Part shown: piece after piece, positions 9,691 to 20,475 of the stretch
How the letters are laid out: every line of letters begins with the position of its first letter
Numbering within the stretch: position 1 is the first letter of the stretch
Source: Viola odorata
Taxonomy: Eukaryota > Streptophyta > Magnoliopsida > Malpighiales > Violaceae
Reading direction: 5' to 3'
DNA: 64,000 bases
Assembly (NCBI GenBank): GCA_963691705.1
Contig: OY829542.1
Coordinates: 35,388,579 to 35,452,578, forward strand
Notes under the pieces: generated by a model
What the model saw: only the letters and a program-made list of their open reading frames with translations
Databases searched by the model: none
Told to the model about the DNA's origin: nothing
Program-made: the position numbers and the translations under genes

Positions 9691-10143
9691 ATGACAGATT
9701 TTTATGAGCCCGATTCCTTGCTAACTCCTCCGACTTTGCCGGATTCGGATGATCCCCTTCTGACACCACCGTGGAGACCTACTAAATGCCTCGCCAGACG
9801 CCAGGGTCGCAAGAAGCAAGTGAAAGCGAAGAAGCAGACCTTTGAGTCCTTCTTTGCAGGCTTTGTGCCCCACTACCTGATGCTATCGAAAGGTGTTGAA
9901 ACGTCATCGTTTGCCCCTCCTCCTCCTTCCGAGAAAGAGGCCCTTACTCATGGCACTGACTCGAGGCCGGCAGCTTCTACTATTGGGGATAGTTCTCGTG
10001 CCTGTTATGACAAGATGGTAGCCCACGCGACAAAGCTTGTGCCTAAACCTGCCGAGTATTCCCTTTCCTGCAACAGTGGATTACCATCATCCCCGGAGGA
10101 CTATGATTACTGTTATGACGCGGACAGGGCTGATGAGGATTAA
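9691..10143 (+). CDS. Antisense ORF 2 of Tat-1, small basic/acidic unknown protein
   Basis: An open 150-codon frame on the plus strand. The ATG at 9691 is preceded by a pyrimidine tract ending TTTTTTGCAG, which could also be a splice acceptor, so an upstream exon cannot be excluded. The product starts with a proline/acidic segment (residues 1-30). It has a strongly basic stretch (RRQGRKKQVKAKK, about residues 35-48) that looks like a nuclear-localisation signal, and an acidic C-terminus (SPEDYDYCYDADRADED). I know no family for it. It sits between antisense ORFs 1 and 3 in the same direction. Basic plus acidic low-complexity segments suggest a nuclear, perhaps nucleic-acid-binding protein; that is inference. 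Confidence 0.5.
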   Translation: MTDFYEPDSLLTPPTLPDSDDPLLTPPWRPTKCLARRQGRKKQVKAKKQTFESFFAGFVPHYLMLSKGVETSSFAPPPPSEKEALTHGTDSRPAASTIGDSSRACYDKMVAHATKLVPKPAEYSLSCNSGLPSSPEDYDYCYDADRADED

Positions 10144-10625
10144 CGCCTTTGTGTTGTATATGCCTGTTGGCATTTTATGAATGAGATGATGTTTTCTGCC
10201 TTTTTCTTTTGTCGTTATTTCCCGTTAGCCTGCTGGTCTTGTTGACAGCTAACGCAAGCGGTTAGCCTTGCCGAGGCAATCGTTTCGCGGTTACTTTGAC
10301 TGGGTCAACTCTGTCGTTCTTTTAGGGAAATAACTTCTCTCTTCGAGTTCTTTAATGCTTTCCACGTGGCCAACTTCTTTTTCCACGCGTCCTTGCATGA
10401 CTGGTGGCTTAATTAATGCGGTGGCATTTTAATCCTTTAAAAAGGACCATTTTCTCTTTCCAAAACTTTTTGCCCCCGCTTCGAATTTTTCCCTTCGTCT
10501 TCCTTCGCTTTCTTATCCGAATAACTTTCCGGCCGTCCGCCGTCCTCTGCTGATTCTCCCGTAGATCTTTCCATCTAAGGTACCACTTTAATCCTTCTCA
10601 GATTTTCCCTTTTTGCTGGCTTATT

Positions 10626-12734
10626 ATGGTTAGAAATAGGCCTCGCCAGGTCCTCTGGAAACCCATGGATCCAGAGGTCGCTCAATCGCCCAGTGTTTTT
10701 ACTTGCGATGTGGTTCTGAAGGCCGAGCTGGAGGAACACGGTATCACCTTTCCTCCCGGGCACGAACCCTCTGCTCCTGAAAGCTACATGCGGCTTCATA
10801 ATCCGGCATGGGGTTCTTGTAGGCTACTTTATTTTAAGATGTTCCTTTATGGTTTCCGTTTTCCCATTCATGAATCGGTACTAACGCTACTGCGGGAGTA
10901 TAATCTTAATCCTGCCCAGATAACTCCTTCTTCCTGGTGTGCGGTTTATGCTTTTCTTCGCGCTTGCGAGTTGAAGAACATTCTCACCCCAACTCTCAAT
11001 TTATTTCAAAAATTCTTTAGTATGAGCTGTCATAATTGTTTAATCGAAATCACTCCTCGATGGGATGACGCGTTCGTGCAGTCGTTCTGGCAGCGGTTTC
11101 GCGGCTTTGAGAAGGGTGTGGCTGAATGGAAGAGTAGTTTCTTCGCTCTTGAGCTACCGTCTCGTTTGTGGCGTATTAATTTCAATCAGGGGCTCATAGG
11201 CCCCATTTGGAAGAATCCCGCCATATTAACCAGAGCTGAGCTGGAGCAGGCTAACGCTTTGTTAGACGAGGACACCTGCTATCGCATCCGCGACTTCGCT
11301 TTATTCAAGCCTCTGGAGGAGTGCGTTATGGGTGAGTCTGCCTCTTTTCATAATAATTTTTTAATTTTTTTTTAAGAGTATGCTAACGCTCGGTTCCCAG
11401 GTGATACCGGCGTTCCTTTGAATGTTGTACCGCTCCAAACTTTACCAGCTTCCCCTCCTGCTGGAGGGTCCGATCAGGGATGCGCTCAGCCTCCCAGGAG
11501 GAGAACCAAAACGGTTGCCCAAGGAGGGCGAAGGTTCGGCGGTTCCGCTCGAGCTTCTCGCTTCGTGGAGAATTGGCTACCGGATCGTCGCAAGGGGGCA
11601 GAATCTAGCCAAACTGCGACAAGGTTGGTCGATAGCGATGACGAGGATATAGATGCTAAGCCTGGCCTTTTTCATGCCTCTTCCATTTCTTCTTCCCTGC
11701 GTCGAAAAAGGCTCCGAGTGGATGCGAGCGAACAGGCTATCAGGACGTCTTCTGCTGACGCGGCAACTGGTTCTACACCTGTCGCTTCTCATAGGGGAAG
11801 GACTTCCCAGCCAGAGAAAATTATTGGGGTGCCAGCCGCCACTTGTTTTACCGAGGCGGAGATTCCTCCGACAGCATGTCCTCCTCCTACAGCTGCCGTT
11901 CCTGATTCCCCGATTTCTCATTGCATTCCCGACGTGACGACCACATCTTCTGCTGCAGACTCAGCGGCTGGGCCATCGCCTAGAGCCCTTCCCGAGCTAT
12001 TCTTTACTCCTATCACGAATGTGTTTACTGAGGGTTCAGTTCTGCCAATCAATCTTTCCTATGGTGGTCCTAACGATGCCCCAGCCTATCGCATGAACTT
12101 GGCAGGGTTCTGTTTCGACGGTCTTCGCGCTGCCGGGGTTCCTCAACCCTTTTCTAGAGATGAGTTTACCGCGCCCCTAATAGGGGAAATGATGAGCTCT
12201 CGGTCAGAGAAAGAGAAATTCCTTCAGCTTCCTCCAGCGGCCCGTCTTCGACATGTTGTGAATGATTCCCTGGATAACTTCCGCTATCTGAACTATCTGT
12301 TCGAGATTCACGATCGCGAGTCACGAAATTTCTCTAACGCAATGCGCGTTCAAAAGGTGCAACTTGATAAGTCGGCGGACCATGCGAGACTGCTAACGCG
12401 TCTTTATGATGAGTCTCAAAAGGAGCTAAACAGAGAAAAGTCTACCGGGAGAGCGAGAATGGAGGTTCTGGAGGCCGAGTTATCGTTAGAGAGAAAAAAG
12501 AATCTTCTTCTTCGCGAGGAGATGCTGGCTCGAGATGAAGAGTCTGCTAGGGCACCATTAAGGGAAGAGCTGCGAAAGAAGAAAGTTTTGGAGGCCTTTG
12601 TTTCTGGATTTGCAGCCCGTGTCAAAGGTACTCCTTCTGATCCGGCCCAGATTGCTGATTACGTTTCTGTTGTAATGGATGAGGTTGGCAAAGGTGGGAA
12701 TGATTCTTCCACTCCGGATGGGGAGAGGGGCTGA
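10626..12734 (+). CDS. Antisense ORF 3 of Tat-1: spliced, 'putative gypsy type transposon'-like protein
   Basis: A two-exon gene: exon 1 10626-11331, intron 11332-11400 (69 nt, GTGAGT...CCCAG with a TGCTAAC branch site), exon 2 11401-12734. Splicing joins the frames in phase 1 through a glycine codon and gives 679 aa with no stop. Residues 50-170 hold a pattern (GF-FPI---V--LL-----NPAQ, then TPTL-LFQKFF) like the plant family named 'putative gypsy type transposon' (PF04195), recalled and not searched. The middle is Ser/Pro/Ala-rich. The last 150 residues are heptad-like and charged (EAELSLERKKNLLLREEM), a probable coiled coil. A TTTAAAAAG box lies about 190 bp upstream of the ATG. The gene runs opposite to pol, as known for aORFs in Tat elements. 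Its role is unknown. Confidence 0.65.
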
Positions 12735-13252
12735 CGGCAACGGTAGCGCGTGATTTTCCTTTGACGGGTGCCTTAAGTTTCACGACGGGTTCCTAGTCCC
12801 TCCTTTGTTGCTGTTCCCGTTGCTTTATTTTATTCTTTGCTGGGGATTGTCTGACATTAATTCTTCTGTAATAACGCTGACGTTATGTAACTCTTATTGC
12901 ACCGTTTGATTCATTATAATGCTACCGTTGCCTCTTCGATCTCTTTCTTATTATTGTCGTGTCGTGCCGTTTGGTGGAGCTAGCGCTGCTTTTTAGGTCA
13001 TTAAATGTCGTAGTCCTTCATTTAATGCGATTTTGAAAAGTAATGATGGAGGAGGACACGTGTCCCTTCAGAGAGGAGCTCGAAGCAGGCGTCTTCTAGG
13101 GAGACGCGACTACTGAAGCGTTTCATCATTGTTTTAAACTTATTTCCTCTCGCGCGTTTGTTTTAAAATTTATGCCTTCACGCGCGCGCTTCCCCTTTTG
13201 ACGCGCTGCTTCGCCATGTGTCAACTGCTAATTGGTAGTGCCCTTTCAGGGT

Positions 13253-13262
13253 TATATATAAT
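13253..13262 (+). promoter_or_regulatory. TATA box of antisense ORF 4
   Basis: GGGTTATATATAATG lies about 160 bp before the ATG at 13421, followed by a pyrimidine-rich leader. Confidence 0.45.
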
Positions 13263-13420
13263 GTTTTCCCTACCTCCTCTTTCTTTTTTAATCTCTTCTT
13301 CTGCACGCTGTTAGGTATTTCACCCGCGCCGCTTCTTCTTTTCTGGTTCGAGACTGCTGGTAATCTTTTTGCGAAGGTACACACCTTTTTTCTTCCCTCC
13401 TTCTTTTTCCTTTGTTAATT

Positions 13421-15722
13421 ATGGCTAAGACCCGTGCTAAAAAATCTTCCGAGGAAGGGGATCCTCCGAGGTCTGCCGGGGAAGAAAAGATTAATAATAC
13501 ACCCACCTCCCTTTATACGGTAGCCTTGATTAATCGCAAGCTTGCCGGGTCTAAGGGTCGATTTCCCCGAGATTATCCCGTTCATGCTGCCTCTGAATCT
13601 CTTCGCCTGAACAGCATTTTACCCGCTAATAGTAGAATGTTGTATGCCAAGTTGTTTGACCATGGGTTTTGTCTTCCCCTTGACCCACTTGTGAAATTAT
13701 TGTTGGCCGATTCTGATCTGGCTCCGGCTCAGTTGAGCCCCAACGCGATTTGCGTTGTTAGTGCATTTGCCGCTTTGTGTCGTTTTAAAGGGATTGCTTC
13801 TCCCACCTTGGCATTGCTTCACGATATCTTCCAGTTATATTCCCGCAAGGGGGTTATATCGATATCCCCTCGTTATGAAGATGACTCCTTAAAGCCCTTC
13901 ACCTGGAAACTCATGGGCATCGAATCTTCTATTCCCCACTAGAAAGAAGAATTTTTTATTATTGATCTGCCTGAGCCTATGTGGAGGGCCGACTTTAACG
14001 AGGAAATCAGAGATGGGGCCTGGGGTGATCGGAAACCCCTTTCCGACCCGGAGGACGGTTGGTTGAAGACACTGCTTCAATTAGACTTCAGCGTCGATGC
14101 CCGTAAAGTGGCTAACGGGTTGGACATAGAGCAGTGCAAAAAGGGTGAGCGTTTGACCTTTCCTTCTGCTCTTCCAAGAAGTGCTAACGCTAACGTTTTG
14201 TATTTGTGCAGTTCCTCCACCCGGTTGGGAGCCAGAATATTTTCGAAGGAAGAGGAAACGAGAGCAAAGGAGGAGAGCCGAAATCGAAGCTTGAGCTGCC
14301 GCGGCTGCTACTGCTACCACCGCTGAAGGGGAAATTACTGCTACCACCGCTGAAGGGGAAATTACTGCTACCGCTCCAGACGTTGCCCAACCACCTCTTT
14401 GTACTCGCGCCGTAAGGAAGAAAGGGCTAGACAGGCACGTACTACGCCTTCCGTTTCCTCTCATACTGTCGCCTCTTCAGAGGCAACTGCTAGCCCGATT
14501 CTCTCTGGGATTCCTCTAGCTCCTTCGGGTGCTCAAGTGCGTATTTGTCTCTTCTTATGGTTTCCTTTTCCCTTCGTGCCACTTTCTCATTATACTTTGT
14601 GCTATCCAGGAAACTGCCACTGTTTCCGCTCATTCTTCCTCTCAAGACGACATGTCTATGACAGACATCCTTCGAGAGCGTCAAAAGAAGGCTCGTTATG
14701 AGTTTCAACAAAGCCTGACTTCATCTGCTGCCAATCCTTCTGGGGCTGTCCTCGGGGGTGTGCCAGTTGAGCAGCTGCAGGGTGCCAATTTTGGCGGTGG
14801 TCCTCAGGTTTTGAGTGATTCTCCGATTTATTCCAATCTGATGGCTCATCATGGCGAAGTGCTCGGGGGTGACGGGCTTTCTGTCCCTAACGCTGACGGT
14901 ACCATTAGTCGACCCTCTTCTCCTCCCACCTTGCTTTTTGTTCCAGTGTCTCCTCCGATTGCTGTGAGAGGTGGCCCTGCTCCCAGCTTGATGGTTCACG
15001 CCTCAACTTATGCTCCTCCTCTGATGCCTACTCACCGGTTAAGTCTGCGCTCCTTCCGAGATAACTACTTGCAGTTTCCGGCGCATACTCCTCCTCACTA
15101 TGTCCTCTCATGCACCTCCTTTTTGGCAGCTGAGATAATGTCTATTCCAAGAGAGAGAGATGCCTTTGCGGCTAGGAGCCAGCAGGAGCGTATAAAGTTT
15201 CTTCGCTCCCAGCTATTTTCCTCGCTCTGTCATCTCCATTATATGGATGAAGAAAACGCAAGAGTGGAGGCAAACGGGCAGGGGGAGCTGAACAGACTAC
15301 TATCAGAGCGTCAAGGTTACGTGAATGCCGTTGCTGCTGCCAAACAAGAGTCGGAGGCTGCCAAACAGGAGGCAACAACTGCTAAGCAAGAGATGGAGGA
15401 TGCCAAACGGGAGGCCGCGGTTGCTGTTTAGGAGGCAACAACTGCTAAGTAAGAGCTGGAGGATGAGCTTCGTCGAGAGAGACAGCGGAACGCTGAGCTG
15501 TCCGCCGATCTCGCTCTTTCTGCTGAGAAGAGCCGTTGGTATTTGAAAGAAGGCGGGGGCATCATGTCTGACGGTTTTATGCTTAAGCACGGGATAGATA
15601 ACCTCGACGCTAATTTTCTTGGTCGGTATTTTGAAGAGAGGATCGCCACCGTCACTGATGAGGGCTTTCATCGCTGGAGATCTGCTCAGCAGGAAGGAGG
15701 CGGTGCATCACCTGCCTCTTAG
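13421..15722 (+). pseudogene. Antisense ORF 4 of Tat-1: decayed paralogue of antisense ORF 3
   Basis: Starts MAKTRAKKS at 13421. The first domain aligns with antisense ORF 3 (GF-LPLDPLVKLLL, LAPAQLSP, SPTLALLHDIF). A TAG at 13940 replaces the tryptophan found in ORF 3. An intron at 14145-14211 (67 nt, GTGAGC...GCAG, again with GCTAAC) splits a glycine codon in phase 1, at the equivalent position. A TGA and a frameshift follow near 14300-14400. A second candidate intron is 14537-14609, phase 0. The last part (about 14610-15722) is coiled-coil-like with AAKQE-type repeats, broken by TAG at 15429 and TAA near 15450. At least four lesions make it a pseudogene. Confidence 0.65.
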
Positions 15723-16045
15723 ACATCATTCTTCATACGTCTTTTTTGACTGTTGTGGCTGATGCGCCCCCTTTTGTTTTGTAATATTGACAATGTTACT
15801 TTTTCTTGATTAATCCGCGGCTTTGGACTTTTGTCATTTACCTTATTTCTCCTTACTTCTTGTGAAATTGTCCGCCCCTAATGTTTGCTGTGCTACCTCT
15901 GCACATGTTGCGCTCAGCTTTACGCCACCCTTTGTTGTTAAGGATCAAACTCTAGCCTTACTAGGTCTGTCGTGACGGTGTTTGTTGCGCTCAGTTACTA
16001 GCTGGGGTATCCTTCCTTTCCGTATGTCGAAAATTGGCTTGGGGA
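15723..16045. other. Spacer between antisense ORF 4 and the repeat block
   Basis: About 320 bp with no convincing ORF on either strand. It holds the 3' flank of antisense ORF 4 and leads into the tandem repeats downstream of pol. Confidence 0.5.
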
Positions 16046-16462
16046 GTGTCTCGTCTTAGTGAGCCGTCTGATCAAGACCGGTCATCACAAGGATAGGATT
16101 TTCACTCCCAAGCGTTGAAACCTCGCGTCTCTGGAACGCGCCTCATCTTAATGGGCCGTCTATGTGAGCACGGTTACCATAAGGATAGGATTTTCACTTC
16201 CAGGACGGAGTTGGTCTCTCCTTGGGGTCGTGCCTCATCTTAGTGGGCCATCTATGTGAGCACGGTTGCCACAAGGATAGGATTTTCACTCCCGGGAGCG
16301 TTTGGGGTCGTGCCTCGTCTTACTGGGCCGTCTATGGGAGCACCGTTGCCACAAGGATAGGATTTTCAGTCCCAACGCTTAGCCATGCCAGGGCGTGCCT
16401 CGTCTTAGTGAGCTGTCTGATCAGGACCAGCCATCACAAGGATAGGATTTTCACTCCTGGCA
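16046..16462. repeat. Tandem repeats 3' of Tat-1 pol (about 80-92 bp unit, 5 copies)
   Basis: Five degenerate copies, each with TGCCTCRTCTTAGTGRGCCG followed by TCTATGTGAGCAC or TCTGATCAAGACC and then CACAAGGATAGGATTTTCAC plus TCCC. The unit length varies because the segment after TTTTCACTCCC differs. The block lies about 90 bp past the natural end of the integrase. Minisatellites in this 3' untranslated position are known from Ogre/Tat elements. Confidence 0.85.
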
Positions 16463-16550
16463 TTCTTCACTATCTGCATTTTATCAACAGCAAACGCACA
16501 GGAAAATATATCTTTGTTAGAATAGCATTGATATTACCAGATAGGATGGG

Positions 16551-18893
16551 CTAGTTCCTGGTGTGGTATAGCTTCAACCGAGCTATATTCCCAGAGTTCT
16601 GCAGGGGCATTCCATCGAGCGTTTCCAAGTGGTAAGCTCCTCTTCCCACAACACGGGTGACGCGATACGGTCCATCCTAGTTTGGGCTGAGTTTTCCCAT
16701 GCGTTGCCCTGCCGCTCGTCTATCTCTGAGCACTAAATCTCCAGCTTTGAGCAATCGCTCTCTCACTTGCCGGTTGTGGTATTGGGCCATTTTTCTTTTG
16801 TAGTGCATAGTTTTTAGGAGAGTTTCCTCATGTGTTTCCGGTAGGGCGTCAAGGTTAGCACGTAACCTTTTCTCATTATTTTCTTCTTTGAAATGAGCCA
16901 CCCGAAGGCTCATCGTTCCGATATCAACCGGTGTGACAACTTCAGTTCCAAATGCTAACGCAAACAGGGTCTCTCCAGTGCCGGCCTTGACAGTCATGCG
17001 ATAGGCCCATAGTACATATGGCAGTTCGTCTGGCCATTTCTTCTTGGATCCTTCCAGGTTTCTTTTGATGCCACTAAGGATGCTGCAGTTGGTTACTTCT
17101 GCCTGGCCATTGGTTTGAGGGTGCGCCACGGAAGAGAACCTTTGTTCGATCTGAAATTCCGCACACTGATCCCTGAAGAATTTGCTTCTGAACTGCGTTC
17201 CATTGTCGCTGATCAGTATGCGCGGCACCCCGAATCGCATTATGACTTGGTGTTTGAAAAAATGCCAAATTTTTTCTGTGGTGATGGTGGCTAACGCTTC
17301 GGGTTCGGCCCATTTTGTGAAGTAGTCTACCGCCACGATCACGAATTTCAACTGAGATCTAGCCTTTGGAAACGGGCCTAAAATGTCAATGCCCCATTTG
17401 GCAAACGGGCATGGAGCGATTATTTCTGAAACTTGCGCGGCTGGTTTTCGAGGAATCCTAGCATATTCCTGACATTTCTGATAGGTTTTCACGAAGTTAT
17501 GGCAATCTCCTCGTATTGTGGGCCAGTAGAATCCCGACCGAAACACTTGAGCTGCTAGTGTATCGTTGGCGATGTGCATGCTGCATATCCCTTCGTGAAT
17601 TTCTCGTAGCACATGTAAGCCTTCTTGCTCTGTTATGCACTTAGCGGCAGGATGGGAAAAACACCTCCGTACTAACTCTCCGTTGTAATATGTGCATCGC
17701 GCCACTCGTTTCAGGATTTTCCTCCTTTCCGTGCTCTCCTTTGGCAGCTTGTCATGTTTCAGATATTCTATCACTGGGGTTCTCCAGTCGCTTTCTATTT
17801 CTTCCACACAGAGCGATGCTTGTTCTTCCATGAAAGAGGGTATGGATAACTCCCCGTAGTGCACTTCGTTGGGTATGAAGGCTTCCACGTTGGCTGCTAT
17901 CTTGGCGAGGCTATCAGCCTCTTCATTGTTTTCTCTGGGGATATGTTCAAAGGTGACCCGAGTGCCTTTTTTCTGCATCTCCGACAGCTCACGCTTTACT
18001 TTGGCCAAGTATTGAATCATGATGGGTTCTCGGGCTTGGGAGTTTCCTAGGACTTGATCCATTATCAATTTAGAGTCTCCTCGTATTTTTAGGCGCAAGC
18101 CGCATTCCTCCTCCGCAACGGTAGAGGCTTCAACGGAGAAGCTGTTTCCAATTCTGAGCCCTGCCAGCAGCGTTTCGTATTCAGCGGCATTGTTGGATAA
18201 CGGCTGCAGGATTCTGATGGCGTATCGCAATTTCATACCGTCTGGTCCCACCAGGAAAATACCTGCACCTGCTAACTCTTGATTTTTTGCTCCGTCCACA
18301 TGAATAACCCATGAGTCCGCTAACGTTTCCGGGTACGGTAGGCATGAATTTTCTGGTTCTTCCTCTGACGGGTCTACCGACGCATCTTTGGTGAATGTGC
18401 ATTCCGCTATGAAGTCTGCTAACGCTTGGGCTTTAATCGCCGGTCTGGCTCTATACTGCAACCCATATTGTTCAAGCTCGATTGCCCAAATCAACATCCT
18501 CCCTGAAGACTCAGGCTTTCTAAAGATTTTTCTCAGCGGCTGATTGGTGAGCACAGTGACAGGGTGGGCTTGGAAGTATCGGTCCATCTTTCGCGTTACC
18601 TGTACTAGGGCAAGCGCTATCTTCTCGATGCGAGCATATCGCAGCTCAGCATCTTTCAATATGTGACTCACAAAAAATACAGGGCGGTGTACATGCCCTT
18701 CGCTTCGCACAAGGACGGCGCTGACTACCTCGTCGGCTATTCCCAAGTATAGATATAGCTCATCGCCGGACTCAGGCCTCGTTAGCACTAGATCGGATGA
18801 CAAGTAAGCTTTCAGCCCTGCAAACGCATTTTCGCATTCCTCTGTCCACCCGAATGGGGCCTTGTTTCGAATGACCTTGAAAAAAGCAAGCAT
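16551..18893 (-). pseudogene. Tat-1 pol: RNase H, second RNase H and integrase
   Basis: Minus-strand frame of 738 codons to a TAG at 16677; 42 further codons of integrase C-terminus continue in frame to a TAG at 16551. The internal TAG replaces the tryptophan expected in a DGPY context. Order: RT-linked RNase H (FGWTEECENAF... ALADFIAEC, residues 15-165); a second RNase H (VIHVDGAKN, NNAAEYE, RGDSKLI, ADSLAKIA, residues 190-330), as known for Tat elements; integrase zinc region (HEGICSMH, then YQKC where CxxC is expected); the core with D (WGID), D (ISDNGTQF) and E (GQAEV); and a C-terminal basic part. It overlaps the RT frame at 18812-18893 by a frameshift. One stop plus the frameshift make this copy inactive unless recoded. 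Confidence 0.85.
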
Positions 18894-19708
18894 CTCTCGC
18901 CTTGCTTAGATATGAACCGTCCTAACGCGATGATGCGACCGGTGAGCTTCTGTATGTCTTTGACGGTCCGAGGGGATATCATGTCTTGAATGGCCTTTAT
19001 CTTTGAAGGGTTGGGTTGGATACCCTTCCGGCTGACCACGTAGCCCAAGAATTTACCCGTTTGGAATGCGAACATACACTTTCGTGGATTCAGTTTCATT
19101 TTGTACTTTTTCATCACATTGAAAACTTCTTCCAAATCAGCAAGGTGGTCTTTGAAGCTTCGACTTTTAATTAGGATATCGTCCACGTAAGCCTCTACAT
19201 TTTTCCCGATTTGCTTTTCGAAAACCTTATTCGCCATGCGCTGGAATGTTGCCCCGACGTTCTTCAGCCCAAACGGCATTGCGGTGTAGCAATATGTAGC
19301 CCTAGGGGTGATGAAGGCAGTTTTTTCTTCATCTTCTATGGCCATAGGGATTTGGTGATACCCGGAGTTAGCATCTAAGGAGCTCAGGTAGGCGTACCCA
19401 ACAGTTTGGTCGACCAACTGGTCGATTCGGGGAAGGGGATAACAATCTTTAGGGCAGGCGCTGTTCAAGTCAGTGAAATTGATCCACATGCGCCACTCGC
19501 CGTTAGGCTTAGGGACTAACACAGGGTTAGCCAGCCAGGTTGGGTATTGGACTTCTCGGATGAAGCCTGCATCTGTGAGCTTTAGTAGCTCTTTCTCGAT
19601 GGCCGCTATCTTTTCTAGTGAGAAGACGCGTCGTTTTTGTTGGACGGGCTTAGCGTCGAGGCTAACGTTTAACCGGTGTTCTGCGACCTCTCGCGAGATT
19701 CCTGGCAT
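18812..19708 (-). pseudogene. Tat-1 pol: reverse transcriptase
   Basis: RT domain in one frame with DLNSACPKDCYPLPRID, SGYHQIPM, MPFGLKN, the catalytic AYVDDILIKS and FLGYVVS. Its last 30 residues are out of frame because of a frameshift near 18890, after which RNase H continues in the neighbouring frame. Its start overlaps the protease frame at 19669-19708 in another frame, so a second frameshift lies near 19700. The motifs are intact, so decay looks recent. Confidence 0.85.
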
Positions 19709-20475
19709 GTCTGCCGGTTTCCACGCGAATTCCCCTTACATTTTCTTAATAGTCGAGCTAACTGCACATTCTCTTCGGGGCTTAGTTTCTCGCTGATCAA
19801 GAGGTTCGCTTCACTGTCCTCTCCGACAGGTATTGACATCATTTGATCGAGCGGTTGAGTACGCTTTTCGTCTTTATCGAAGGGATTATCTGCCACGCAA
19901 ACGTAGCGGTCACAACTCCTTTGAGTCATAAGCGAATAACATTCAGCTGCCAGTTTCTGGTCTCCTTTGATTGAGACCACGCCGTTCCACGAGGGGTATT
20001 TCATCCGCAGGTGTTTTTGGGATATCGCTGCCCCGAAACGATTGAGGAACGGTCGCCCCAGTATGGCGTTATATGGTAACATTAAGTCCACGACCAGGAA
20101 TAATAGCTCTTCAGATCGCTTGGAGGTGTCTTCTCGAAAGTACACTGGCAAGGATGTTATTCCGGCTACCGGAATCGGTACCCCATCAATCCCAACAATT
20201 GGCCTCATGCATGTCGCTAGCTCGTCGTCAGGGCGTTTCATCAAATTGTTTGCTTCCAACGAAAATAGATTTACTGCGCTCCCGTTGTCAACAAGGGTTC
20301 TTCTCACCCCGTGACTTCCAATGACTGGTGTTACTACCAACGCGTCGTTATGCTGGAAAACAATGCCTTTTTTGTCTTCTTCTGAGAAGGACAATATCAT
20401 TCTGTCTAAGGCACTGATCGCCTCAATTTTTACCTGCGCGTTCTCTCGCTTGCGCTTTTCCCCAGGTTTGGGCGT
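19669..20475 (-). pseudogene. Tat-1 protease region (gag missing)
   Basis: Retropepsin-like domain with VDNGSAVNLFS (D-N-G at the active site, as in other Ogre/Tat proteases) and the flap-side segment AILGRPFLN. A linker leads toward RT. The frame opens at 20400; coding-like sequence continues to 20475, where the element ends abruptly against a plus-strand Athila RT. All of gag, the primer-binding site and a 5' LTR are absent on this side. The same signatures, including VDNGSAVN, recur in Tat-2 at 46180, so the two belong to one family. Confidence 0.8.

Larger units (their letters stand above)
7327..20475 (-). mobile_element. Tat-1: Tat-lineage element with an antisense gene block (5' half missing)
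   Basis: In the minus direction: protease, RT, dual RNase H, integrase, tandem repeats, four plus-strand ORFs (15722 down to 8819), an LTR-like segment and a gag-like start. The dual RNase H and the antisense ORFs place it in the Tat lineage. Gag is missing at the 20475 junction. The left end is cut at 7326 by the Ogre LTR. That the LTR and gag-like fragment belong to the same element, or to a tandem copy of it, is inference. Confidence 0.6.
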
